Shown here: positions 8,808 to 14,917 of the stretch, piece by piece | Layout of the letters: each line of letters opens with the position of its first letter | Numbering within the stretch: the first letter of the stretch is position 1 | Assembly (NCBI GenBank): GCA_026399515.1 | Contig: JAPLQT010000037.1 | Coordinates: 29,396-68,238 of the forward strand | From: Pseudomonadota bacterium | GTDB taxonomy: Bacteria; Pseudomonadota; Gammaproteobacteria; Burkholderiales; Rhodocyclaceae | Length of the DNA: 38,843 nt | Direction of reading: 5' to 3' | Program-made: the position numbers and the translations under genes | The notes under the pieces: generated by a model | Databases searched by the model: none | What the model was told of the DNA's origin: nothing | The model's input: the letters and a program-made list of their open reading frames with translations, nothing else

Positions 8808-8921
8808 TCAGTGCTTGGTGAAGCAGCGGCCGCAGCCGATGCACTTTTCCTCGTTGATCGACGCGGCGTAATGCGGCATCCATAATTTCCCGCTGGGCAG
8901 GGTGAGGGTAAACGCCGCCAT
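8808..8921 (-). pseudogene. fdxB: Truncated fdxB-type nitrogenase-associated ferredoxin remnant
   Basis: A 37-codon frame starts at ATG 8921 with a GGAGGGTGA ribosome site overlapping the preceding gene's stop. It reads MAAFTLTLPSGKLWMPHYAA and ends in KCIGCGRCFTKH. This matches the start of the ~95-residue ferredoxin III (FdxB) found in nif clusters, up to the first three cysteines of the first 4Fe-4S motif. The frame then stops at 8808. The fourth cysteine and the second cluster motif are not found in any frame as far as the dsdA gene. The product could not bind a normal pair of clusters. Identity comes from motif recall plus position directly after the DUF683 gene, the usual order in nif operons. 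Confidence 0.68.
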
Positions 8922-8925
8922 CGCT

Positions 8926-9135
8926 TCACCCTCCCAGCGCCGCGACGCGTGTCCTGAGCAGCGTCAGCGTCTCGAATGCCTGGTGGGCGCGTTGCGCCAC
9001 TTCCGGAATCTTCTCCCAGCCGATGGGCAACTCTTCCGAGAGATCATGCAAGTCCATCTTGAGGTTCATGGCACGGGCGGATGCCTTCTTGACCTGTAGT
9101 TTCAAGTCTTTCAGTGATTCGCTTGCGATTTTCAT
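8926..9135 (-). CDS. CCE_0567/DUF683-family small nif-associated protein (intact)
   Basis: A complete 69-residue protein with AGGAACG upstream of ATG 9135. It is helical and charged, with the family core KMDLHDLSEELPIGWEKIP in the middle. Members (Rop-like, DUF683, CCE_0567 type) are two-helix hairpin proteins that bind metal and are encoded in nif clusters between the DUF269 (NifX-associated) gene and the fdxB ferredoxin gene. That is the position here. Their exact role in nitrogenase cofactor assembly is not settled. Its flanking genes are both truncated, so this is probably a surviving piece of a dead cluster, although the frame itself shows no damage. Confidence 0.75.
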   Translation of the reverse strand: MKIASESLKDLKLQVKKASARAMNLKMDLHDLSEELPIGWEKIPEVAQRAHQAFETLTLLRTRVAALGG

Positions 9136-9143
9136 GGTCGTTC

Positions 9144-9263
9144 CTAGCCGTAGTCCGCGGCGTCTCTATATTGCCTCACCATTTCCTTGACGAACACCGA
9201 GTTCCGCGCCGAGGCCGCTGCTACCGACGTTTCCGGTTCCGCTACCGCTGCCGCTTCAACCAC
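9144..9263 (-). pseudogene. NifX-associated (DUF269) protein remnant, N-terminal stub
   Basis: A 39-codon frame begins at GTG 9263, overlapping the end of the nifN remnant, and ends at a TAG eight bases before the DUF683 ATG. After a variable Ala-rich start it reads SVFVKEMVRQYRDAADYG, which resembles the first conserved segment of DUF269 proteins (F-V-K-E-L-V-R-Q then Y-G). These proteins are normally ~150 residues, so about three quarters are missing. No nifX gene lies between this stub and the nifN remnant, although that is the usual place. An internal deletion that removed nifX and most of DUF269 is inferred. The identification rests on one short motif and on gene order. Confidence 0.55.
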
Positions 9264-9464
9264 GTTGAACTCCCACCTCTGCTTCGTCGCAATCGAATTC
9301 GCGCTCCTGGCCCTTGGCCAGCGCCTTGCGCAGCCAGGGCGGCGGCGTGCCGTGGTGGTGGTGCAGGTCCGCGAGAAACATGTTGCCACCTCGAAGATCA
9401 CCTCGCGGGTGCCGCAATAGCGGACCATCAGCTTATGCCCGGCACCCAGGCGGTCGAACATCGG
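9256..9464 (-). pseudogene. nifN: nifN C-terminal remnant with a one-base frameshift
   Basis: From the right-hand junction the minus strand reads PMFDRLGAGHKLMVRYCGTR then EVIFEV. This resembles the end of NifN, the scaffold subunit for the nitrogenase cofactor, where F-D-R-x-G, Y-x-G-T-R and I-F-E-x-A/G-N are conserved. The frame then goes wrong. Removing the apparent loss of one G near 9382 restores a continuation at the ATG at 9381, which reads MFLADLHHHHGTPPPW and runs to TGA at 9256. Everything upstream (most of nifN, nifE and so on) is absent; the sequence switches to draG at about 9462-9468. The next minus-strand remnants are the DUF269 stub, DUF683 and fdxB, the usual order after nifN. 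NifK or NifE are less likely alternatives. Confidence 0.6.
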
Positions 9465-9760
9465 CACAGACCGTGCTGCACGGCTTCCACGCCACCACGA
9501 GTTTCCAGGACTGCCTGGTCACCGTCGTTGATCGCGGCGAAGATGCCGACACCACCGGTGCCATCGCCGGCATGTTGGCCGGTGCCTGCTATGGCGTCGC
9601 GGCCATTCCGCCCGCCTGGCTGAAGAAGCTGGAATCTAATGTGGCGAACGAAATCGAAAACCAGGTGGAGGCGCTGCTCAGCCTCGCACGCCGCGCGGCC
9701 CTGGAAACGACGATACCAGGACGCGGGTTGCGGATTCTTTGCAGTAATCCGGAAACTTAA
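9465..9760 (+). pseudogene. draG: draG remnant (dinitrogenase reductase-activating glycohydrolase, C-terminal third)
   Basis: The plus strand carries about 98 codons ending at TAA 9760. They begin QTVLHGFHATTSFQDCLVTV and continue with RGEDADTTGAIAGMLAGACYG and PPAWLKKLESNV. The D-A-D-T-T-G motif that coordinates the Mn pair of ADP-ribosylglycohydrolases is intact, and the flanking residues match DraG rather than other family members. DraG is ~290-300 residues and removes ADP-ribose from NifH to reactivate nitrogenase. The first two thirds are missing, there is no start codon in a sensible place, and the fragment abuts the nifN remnant tail-out. It is therefore a deletion relic. DraT is not present in the window. 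Confidence 0.75.
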
Positions 9761-9881
9761 AATCCAGATCCTATAATTGATCCAACGACGCGTGGAGTTG
9801 CGCCGGTGCGCTAACGAAACTCAAGCAGGGGCCAAGTGGCCATGAGCAACGTAAAGAGTGAAGACGACGAAGGAGGCAATC

Positions 9882-11051
9882 ATGGTTGACCACACTGCCG
9901 CCCACGCCCCGGCGCCGTTGGGCGGAAAGCTGGTAACCCCCTTCACGCTGCTCCTGGCAGCCTTGTCGCTGGCTGCCGGCGTGGTGGCGTTGATTCGCTT
10001 TGTCTTTGGGCTGGGGGCGGTCACCAACCTCAGCGACGGTTACCCCTGGGGCATCTGGATCGTCTATGACGTGGTAATCGGCTCTGCGCTCGCCTGCGGC
10101 GGCTACGCCATGGCACTGCTGGTGTATATCTTCAACAAGGGCGAATACCACCCGCTGGTGAGGCCGGCACTGCTGGCCTCGCTATTGGGTTATACCCTGG
10201 CCGGCGTCTCGGTGATGATGGATATGGGTCGCTACTGGAACTCCTGGCATATCTTCTGGCCGGCCTATGCACAGGTGAACTCGGTGCTGTTCGAAGTCGC
10301 TACCTGCATCACGCTGTATATCTTCGTCATGTGGATCGAATTCTCGCCGGTGTTCCTCGACAAGATCGGCCTGGGCGGCGTCAAGAAAATAGTCACAAAG
10401 CTGATGTTCCTGTTCATCGGACTTGGCGTGCTGCTGCCTTCGATGCATCAATCCTCGCTGGGCACGATGCTGGTGCTCTTCGGCAGCCAAATCGATCCGC
10501 TCTGGCAATCGGGCTTCATGATGCCGGTCGAGTACCTGTTGACTGCCATACTCATGGGCTTTGCGGCGGTCGTGTTCGAGGCGACATTGGTCTCCGTCGG
10601 CTTCAAGCGGCCCATGGAAACCTGCCTGTTGGCCAAGCTGGCGAAGTTCCTCTGGGGACTGCTGCTGGTCTATCTGGTGGTGCGCATCGGCGGCCTGGTG
10701 ATGCGCGGTGCAATCGGCCATGCCTTCCGTTTCTCGCTGGAAGCATTCTGGTTTTGGGCCGAGATGATCAGCTTCATCGTGCCCTTGACCATGCTCGCCA
10801 AACCGGCCAGCCGCGGCAATCCCGGCAAGCTGTTCGGCGCGGCAGTGCTGTTGATGCTGGGTGGCTTCCTGTTGCGGGTTAACGGTTTTCTGATCGGCTT
10901 TGACAAAGGCGAAGGCTGGCATTACTTTCCGTCGCTGCCGGAACTAACTATCACCGTCGGCTTGATCGCTTTCGAAATACTGGCCTATACCGTGTTGGTC
11001 AAAATCCTGCCGGTGCTTCCTACGCTCAAACCCGCGGACAAACCTTGCTGA
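9882..11051 (+). CDS. hybB: HybB-type hydrogenase cytochrome b / NrfD-PsrC-family quinone-interacting membrane subunit
   Basis: A 389-residue integral membrane protein with about ten hydrophobic segments. It starts at ATG 9882, six bases after a full AGGAGG. It resembles HybB, the membrane subunit of group 1 (Hyb-type) NiFe hydrogenase that passes electrons to the quinone pool: YPWGIWIVYDVVIG near the start, GYTLAGVSVMMDMGRYWNSW, then PSMHQSSLGTMLVLFGSQID. The broader NrfD/PsrC family is certain; the Hyb assignment is likely. HybB normally lies with genes for the small, iron-sulfur and large subunits, but none are beside it, and the upstream neighbour is the draG remnant. The stop overlaps the next ATG as TGATG. 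It may be the survivor of a lost hydrogenase operon, or may work with partners encoded elsewhere. Confidence 0.8.
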   Translation: MVDHTAAHAPAPLGGKLVTPFTLLLAALSLAAGVVALIRFVFGLGAVTNLSDGYPWGIWIVYDVVIGSALACGGYAMALLVYIFNKGEYHPLVRPALLASLLGYTLAGVSVMMDMGRYWNSWHIFWPAYAQVNSVLFEVATCITLYIFVMWIEFSPVFLDKIGLGGVKKIVTKLMFLFIGLGVLLPSMHQSSLGTMLVLFGSQIDPLWQSGFMMPVEYLLTAILMGFAAVVFEATLVSVGFKRPMETCLLAKLAKFLWGLLLVYLVVRIGGLVMRGAIGHAFRFSLEAFWFWAEMISFIVPLTMLAKPASRGNPGKLFGAAVLLMLGGFLLRVNGFLIGFDKGEGWHYFPSLPELTITVGLIAFEILAYTVLVKILPVLPTLKPADKPC

Positions 11052-11985
11052 TGGCTGAACCCGCTGCACTCTCCGCCCGCGAGATATGGATAAGACTGCT
11101 GCTTTATCCAAGCCATACGCTCCCGACCGCAGCCGCCCCGGTACTTGTCGGTATCGGGCTGGCTGTTCGCGACCACCTCTTCGCCCCGATGCCCGTGCTG
11201 ATCGCCTTTTTGGCGAGTTGGTTGATCCATGTGGGCGGCGTCTTCAACGACAACCACGAGCTGCTGCATCGGCATCCGGACGTCCCGGAGCATCCGGAGC
11301 TGCTTCAAGCCTTGCAAACCGGAACGCTGACTCTCGTGAGTCTGCGCAACGCGATACTGGTCTGCTTCACATTGGCCGCGTTTACGGGGCCTTACCTTCT
11401 AAGCATAGGCGGAACGCCCGCGTTCGTTATCGGCATAGTGGGAGCGGCTTCGGGTTATTTCTACGCCGGGGGACCGCAGCCGTATGTGAAACACGGACTG
11501 GCGGATCCCATATTCTTCGCCATGTTCGGCATCGTCGCCGTAGTAGGTGCGTATTACATTCAATGGGCCGCCTTGCATGGGATGCCATGCTGCAACTGCC
11601 GTGGGACATCTGCGTGATCGGGTTGCCGGTGGGTGCGCTGGTGACCAACGTGATGCTCATCGACGACATCCGCGACCGCCACTTCGATGCCATGAAAGGC
11701 TGGCGCACCTGCGCGGTGCGCTTCGGCTTGAGCGGCATCCGCGGGGAATATCTGGCGCTAAGCGCTTTTGCCTACGCCGTGCCGCTGGGGTTCCGGCTCT
11801 GGCTAAACTGTAGTGCCTGGATATTTCTCCCGCTGCTAAGCTTGCCCTTGTCCTACAAGATCGCGCGAGCAGTATGCACGTTCGATCAGACCAAGGATCT
11901 GCTCATGATGTCGCCCAGAGCCTCCTATCTTGCGCTGATCTACTCGGTTCTCCTGGCCCTCGGCATTGCCATTCCCGTGCATTGA
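11051..11985 (+). pseudogene. UbiA-family prenyltransferase, split by a frameshift
   Basis: The first frame (11051-11617) and a second frame ending at TGA 11985 together give one ~310-residue membrane protein of the UbiA family, whose members attach prenyl chains to aromatic rings. The first Asp-rich motif region is GGVFNDNHELLHRHPD and the second is LIDDIRDRHFDAMKGWRT in the other frame. The C-terminal part resembles MenA-like enzymes (DDIRD, then RTxAVRFG). The break lies near 11565-11585, just after AYYIQWAAL; the frame change equals loss of one base. No slippery heptamer is evident, so a real mutation or a sequence error is more likely than programmed frameshifting. The first motif is also unusual because Asn-His replaces the expected Tyr-x-x-Asp pattern. 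Coupling to hybB through TGATG suggests a joint quinone-related function. Confidence 0.7.
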
Positions 11986-12020
11986 GGCGTTCCTGGGCCG
12001 AATATCCCGATAGCGCAGGA

Positions 12021-12296
12021 TCAGGCCGCCAACAGTTCCTCGCGCTTTGTCGCCAAGCGATCCTTCATTTGGGTCTTGATCGTCTTCGAGCTTGCCAGGT
12101 CACAGTCCAACCCAAGAGTCGTTTCGCCTTCACGAATCTGCTCGATCACACGAGCGATTTCGGCCTCAAAATCGACGCTGTTTCCACGGAGTTGGAGGCA
12201 ATGCGCATCCAGAATGCGGACAAATTCAGGTTCATTGTTGGCGAGCAGTGAGGCAAGCAACTGGCGACCAACGCTAGATTTGGTGAGTGTCGTCAT
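12021..12296 (-). CDS. Unrecognised small soluble protein (91 residues)
   Basis: I do not recognise this protein. From ATG 12296 it is 91 residues; an in-frame TTG at 12326 would add ten. It is predicted soluble and mostly helical, with many Leu, Glu and Arg residues (for example FEAEIARVIEQIREGE) and a basic end KDRLATKREELLAA. It has no Cys pair, signal peptide or membrane segment. Support for a real gene is mainly its promoter: TTGACA-N17-TACGAT at 12388-12360, about 57 bases upstream of the ATG. It meets the broken UbiA gene tail to tail with a 35-base gap. The ribosome site is weak (AGAAAG). Function is not inferred. Confidence 0.55.
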   Translation of the reverse strand: MTTLTKSSVGRQLLASLLANNEPEFVRILDAHCLQLRGNSVDFEAEIARVIEQIREGETTLGLDCDLASSKTIKTQMKDRLATKREELLAA

Positions 12297-12359
12297 CTTT
12301 GACTTTCTGGGAAGGTCGCGCGCCAAGTAATGCGCTAACTAGTTGATTAATATGTTTAC

Positions 12360-12388
12360 ATCGTATCACAGCCCCTGACATTTGTCAA
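12360..12388 (-). promoter_or_regulatory. Near-consensus sigma-70 promoter with overlapping palindrome
   Basis: On the minus strand a perfect -35 TTGACA (12388-12383), a 17-base spacer and -10 TACGAT (12365-12360) precede the small gene 12296-12021. The -35 box lies in the inverted repeat TGACATTTGTCA (12376-12387; arms TGACA/TGTCA around TT), a plausible repressor site. This is the best promoter match in the window. Confidence 0.6.
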
Positions 12389-12695
12389 CTGGAATGGATC
12401 GCGCGCCTGAGCCGCCCTGGGACAGGCTGACCGTGCCGATAAAGAAAACATACATCTCCCAATGGGACTAACAGACTGTTTTTACATTGTAATATTCTTC
12501 TCCTTTAGTCACCACCGCATAAAACAAATGTACAAGCTTCCCGACGCCACCCCGGTCTGGTGAGCCGTTCATTGCTCTCGTGGCATCACAAGCTATTGAT
12601 ATTAAATACTTATATCAAGTCACAACGCGGCAGGCACGGTCGATGCGTAATAGGAGTCAACCAGACCTTAAACGCACACCTTCTAGGAGAACATC
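12389..12695. other. AT-rich intergenic region with short palindromes
   Basis: No credible gene is visible. The stretch is clearly more AT-rich than its surroundings. It contains TTACATTGTAA (12482-12492) and a longer inverted repeat with arms TTGATAT (12596-12602) and ATATCAA (12612-12618) around nine bases. The second lies about 80 bases upstream of the 12696 gene and could be an operator. I could not find a convincing -35/-10 pair on the plus strand. Confidence 0.4.
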
Positions 12696-13100
12696 ATGAG
12701 CGCCCTACGTAAAAACGAGATCTTCGAAACCCACCGTTCCGAAACTGAATCTTCCAAGAAGTCTTGGGAGCCCACCCTTTATACGATCGTCCGGCGTCCT
12801 CGCGCAGAAAATGTCGAAACCCTTGAAGCGAAAAGCGCGGCCAGTACCGTAAAGAACATCGCGCTGTTCCTCGCGTCGCCGATCATCGGATTAGCTTACG
12901 TGGTTGCCATGCCTTTCGTCGCAGCCGGAATGCTCGCCTACTTTGCCGGCAAGGCAGTCTTCAAGAAGTTCCCGATGGTGAAGTACGCAACCATGATGCT
13001 TGCAGCTCCGTTCGTCGGATTGGCCTTCGTGCTGGTCGCCCCGATCGTCGGCCTCGGCGCTCTCGGTTACATGGGAACCAAGGCCATTATCAAGAATTAA
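12696..13100 (+). CDS. Unrecognised small membrane protein with an internal 37-residue duplication
   Basis: I do not recognise this 134-residue protein. The first ~50 residues are polar and charged. Two copies of a hydrophobic unit follow, at residues 55-91 and 98-134, offset by 43. By eye 15 of 37 positions are identical: both have the pattern L-A-x-P-x-x-G-L-A-x-V-x-x-x-P-x-V-x-x-G-x-L-x-Y-x-x-x-K-A-x-x-K. Each unit could form a helical hairpin broken at its two prolines and end on the cytoplasmic side at the Lys residues. The gene is well formed: AGGAGA nine bases before the ATG, and a strong hairpin terminator 20 bases after the stop. It stands alone between decayed regions. No signal peptide or Cys residue is present. 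A role in the inner membrane is likely; anything further would be a guess. Confidence 0.75.
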   Translation: MSALRKNEIFETHRSETESSKKSWEPTLYTIVRRPRAENVETLEAKSAASTVKNIALFLASPIIGLAYVVAMPFVAAGMLAYFAGKAVFKKFPMVKYATMMLAAPFVGLAFVLVAPIVGLGALGYMGTKAIIKN

Positions 13101-13119
13101 GTCTGCCAATTAGGAACGA

Positions 13120-13145
13120 AAACTGCCGGGTTCGCCCGGCAGTTT
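13120..13145 (+). terminator. Rho-independent terminator
   Basis: A perfect 11-bp stem, AAACTGCCGGG with CCCGGCAGTTT, closes a TTCG tetraloop 20 bases after the stop of the 134-residue membrane protein gene. The T-run formed by the stem end continues as CTATT. Because the stem is symmetric in A and T ends it could work on both strands. Confidence 0.85.
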
Positions 13146-13257
13146 CTATTGGAAGACACATCTACCATTCCCTGGCTCCGGAATTAATGGCTTCCCTCAT
13201 ACGGCCGCTATCGGGTAACTAACTGGCCGGCTGGCTGCTCTGGTCGACTGAACTCGA

Positions 13258-13386
13258 TCAGTCGGTACCGATCTCCCCCGTGCTCTCGCCGTTGAGATAC
13301 TTCCGCCGCCTGGTTTCGTAAAGGGTTTCGAGGTGGCTGGTGTAGCCCTGGATGCCGAAAAGTGCGGTCGGCAAGTATGCGAGCAT
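13258..13386 (-). pseudogene. Unidentified C-terminal gene fragment (minus strand)
   Basis: The minus strand is open for about 42 codons ending at TGA 13258. It includes LAYLPTALFGIQGYTSHLET followed by LYETRRRKYLNGESTGEIGT, and begins just after an in-frame TAG. It reads like the real end of a larger protein rather than random sequence, with a hydrophobic turn followed by a charged helix, but I cannot name the family. No start codon or ribosome site is present. It lies tail-out against another fragment on the plus strand. Confidence 0.3.
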
Positions 13387-13561
13387 CGGTTCGGTCACTG
13401 CCGACTACGGCCGCGCAAGACGCCGGCCTATCTTTGAAATCTCATTTCAATGTCTCGCGCTGATGGCGGCCCGTCAGGATTTTGATCCCAGTCCCAAGGC
13501 AGTGATGGAACGCCTGCGGCTGGCCGTCATCGAAAAAACCCGCATGGAAGGTATCGAGTAA
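13352..13561 (+). pseudogene. Unidentified C-terminal gene fragment (plus strand)
   Basis: An open frame whose last ~50 codons look like genuine coding sequence: a helical, charged end including PSPKAVMERLRLAVIEKTRM and a stop at 13561. The ATG at 13352 is in frame, but its first codons overlap the opposite fragment and no ribosome site precedes it. It is most likely the 3' end of a gene whose front was deleted. I do not recognise the family. Confidence 0.3.
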
Positions 13562-13626
13562 ATGCGTGTTAGTGATAGCGCCGGCAGCTTTCGTCACCTC
13601 CGGGCGAGAGACTAATTCTTCACAAC

Positions 13627-14511
13627 CTATTCGACCGCTTCGAGAACGCCCGCACCCAAGTCGCGGAGGAACGGCAACTCGCTTTCCTGCAAATTCAACA
13701 GACGCAGACAGGCAGCGCCTAGTTTTGTCCATTCACTCGTGTGACTGCCACCCGTGAGTTCCTGTAGGATGTGCTCGGCCAGTTGGCCTATCGCGATCAT
13801 GTAACTGCTGGTAGTGGACACCGCCGCGTTAGCGGAATCCAGCGCCGATAGATCATGATGATGGGCAATGGCAAGAAAAATTTCCTCCGGTAGCAACCAA
13901 TTCTGCGACAGAAGGCAGCCAACCATGGCGTGATCCGTCGGGAACTCGGACAAGCCTTGTTGCTCTACGAGCGTGAACGGTTGCACGGCGTCGTCGTTAG
14001 CTCGGGCAAGAATCCTTTCATAGGACGGGAATCGCCTAAGCATCACCGGTATACCGCAGTCGCGGAACAGGCCGTAGGTGTGCGCGTCGTCGGCGCGCAA
14101 TTTGCCCTTGCCGATCACTTGGCTCAACCAGCCGGACAGGGCAGCGATTTCAGCGGAAGCATGCCAGAACCTTTCCAGTCGAATATCGGCAGGAAACGCC
14201 TTGCGCAAACTGATGCCTGCGATGGCGCGGCTTGCCACGTCAAGCCCCAGCATCATCAAGGCATCGTGTGGCGAGCGTGCCCGGCCTCGGAACCCGAAAA
14301 ACGGCGAATTGGCCGTCTTGACGAGGCTGGCGGCGAGGCTTACATCGGCCTCGATGAGTTGGCCCAGGTGTCGGAAATTGGGATCGTCATTGTTCATCTC
14401 CGCAGCGATACGCTCCAGGATTTCCGGGCGCGGCGGAATGCCGATATCCTTGAGGGTCTGTTCAAGAACCCCATCCAATGCAGGTGGCTCAAGGAAGTCG
14501 TTGGGAGTCAT
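13627..14511 (-). CDS. HDOD-domain signalling protein
   Basis: A 294-residue single-domain HDOD protein. HDOD domains are catalytically inactive relatives of HD phosphohydrolases and act in signalling, often as output or scaffold modules for cyclic-di-GMP or stress pathways. Visible family features are the N-terminal LKDIGIPPRPEILERIAAEM, then HLGQLIEADVSLAASLVKTA and NSPFFGF, SPHDALMMLGLD, and a degenerate HD region with IAHHHDLSALD. The chosen start is ATG 14511, preceded by AGAGGA; an upstream GTG frame extension lacks a ribosome site. No GGDEF, EAL or receiver domain is attached. An FNR-like box lies about 150 bases upstream. Its partner is unknown. Confidence 0.8.
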   Translation of the reverse strand: MTPNDFLEPPALDGVLEQTLKDIGIPPRPEILERIAAEMNNDDPNFRHLGQLIEADVSLAASLVKTANSPFFGFRGRARSPHDALMMLGLDVASRAIAGISLRKAFPADIRLERFWHASAEIAALSGWLSQVIGKGKLRADDAHTYGLFRDCGIPVMLRRFPSYERILARANDDAVQPFTLVEQQGLSEFPTDHAMVGCLLSQNWLLPEEIFLAIAHHHDLSALDSANAAVSTTSSYMIAIGQLAEHILQELTGGSHTSEWTKLGAACLRLLNLQESELPFLRDLGAGVLEAVE

Positions 14512-14657
14512 GGCGGTTTTCCTCTTGGGCAAACCGATCACTAAATACCTTGGCTGTCTTTGTCCGGCTTAGGGCAATTCACTAAATTCGCCTGGAGCCT
14601 CATCAATCAAAGCATTGCGGTCTTGGGCGATTCTAGACGTGGGGACTGGACGAAACC

Positions 14658-14671
14658 TTGATATACATCAC
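14658..14671 (-). promoter_or_regulatory. FNR/Anr-like box upstream of the HDOD gene
   Basis: TTGAT-ATAC-ATCAC matches the FNR-family consensus TTGAT-N4-ATCAA at nine of ten positions. It is centred about 153 bases upstream of the HDOD start and about 120 bases beyond the 3' end of tRNA-Cys. Oxygen- or nitrate-dependent control of the HDOD gene is possible. The site was assigned by eye, and the distance is longer than usual unless the transcript has a long leader. Confidence 0.35.
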
Positions 14672-14782
14672 AGCAGTGTGGTTATTATTCGCAGGGCCTT
14701 TGCCCGTCGTAGATCGGCGCTCGGAATCCCTTCCCTCACCGTGTTGTCAGACACACAACATCTGCAAAATATTGATTGTTCT

Positions 14783-14856
14783 TGGAGGCGGGGGTCGGAA
14801 TCGAACCGGCGTAGACGGCTTTGCAGGCCGCTGCATAACCACTTTGCTACCCCGCC
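14783..14856 (-). tRNA. tRNA-Cys (GCA)
   Basis: A 74-base tRNA including an encoded CCA. Acceptor arms GGCGGGG and CCCCGCC pair perfectly, and the discriminator is U, as required for tRNA-Cys. The anticodon loop CTGCAAA gives GCA. The T-loop TTCGATT is normal. It is downstream of tRNA-Gly in the same direction. Confidence 0.95.
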
Positions 14857-14887
14857 ATGCCGGATGAATATCCGACCTTGAAGCGAA

Positions 14888-14911
14888 AAGGGAAAGCTTG
14901 CGCTTTCCCTT
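14888..14911 (-). terminator. Perfect hairpin between the two tRNA genes
   Basis: AAGGGAAAGC and GCTTTCCCTT form a perfect 10-bp stem around a four-base loop (GCAA on the minus strand), followed on that strand by TTCGCTT. It lies between tRNA-Gly and tRNA-Cys. It could be an attenuating terminator or a processing signal for the shared precursor. Confidence 0.5.
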
Positions 14912-14917
14912 GAAAAC

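Noticed and set aside
8543-8929. 128-codon minus-strand frame spanning the fdxB remnant and the end of dsdA
   Set aside because: It reads the fdxB region out of frame and overlaps dsdA coding sequence. Residues 45-80 might be a further nif remnant, but no motif could be named.
12596-12618. FNR box upstream of the 134-residue membrane protein gene
   Set aside because: The TTGAT and ATCAA halves are 13 bases apart instead of four.
12297-13626. Mobile element or phage origin for the decayed zone
   Set aside because: No transposase, integrase, terminal inverted repeats or tRNA-linked direct repeats were visible; truncations are better explained by deletions.
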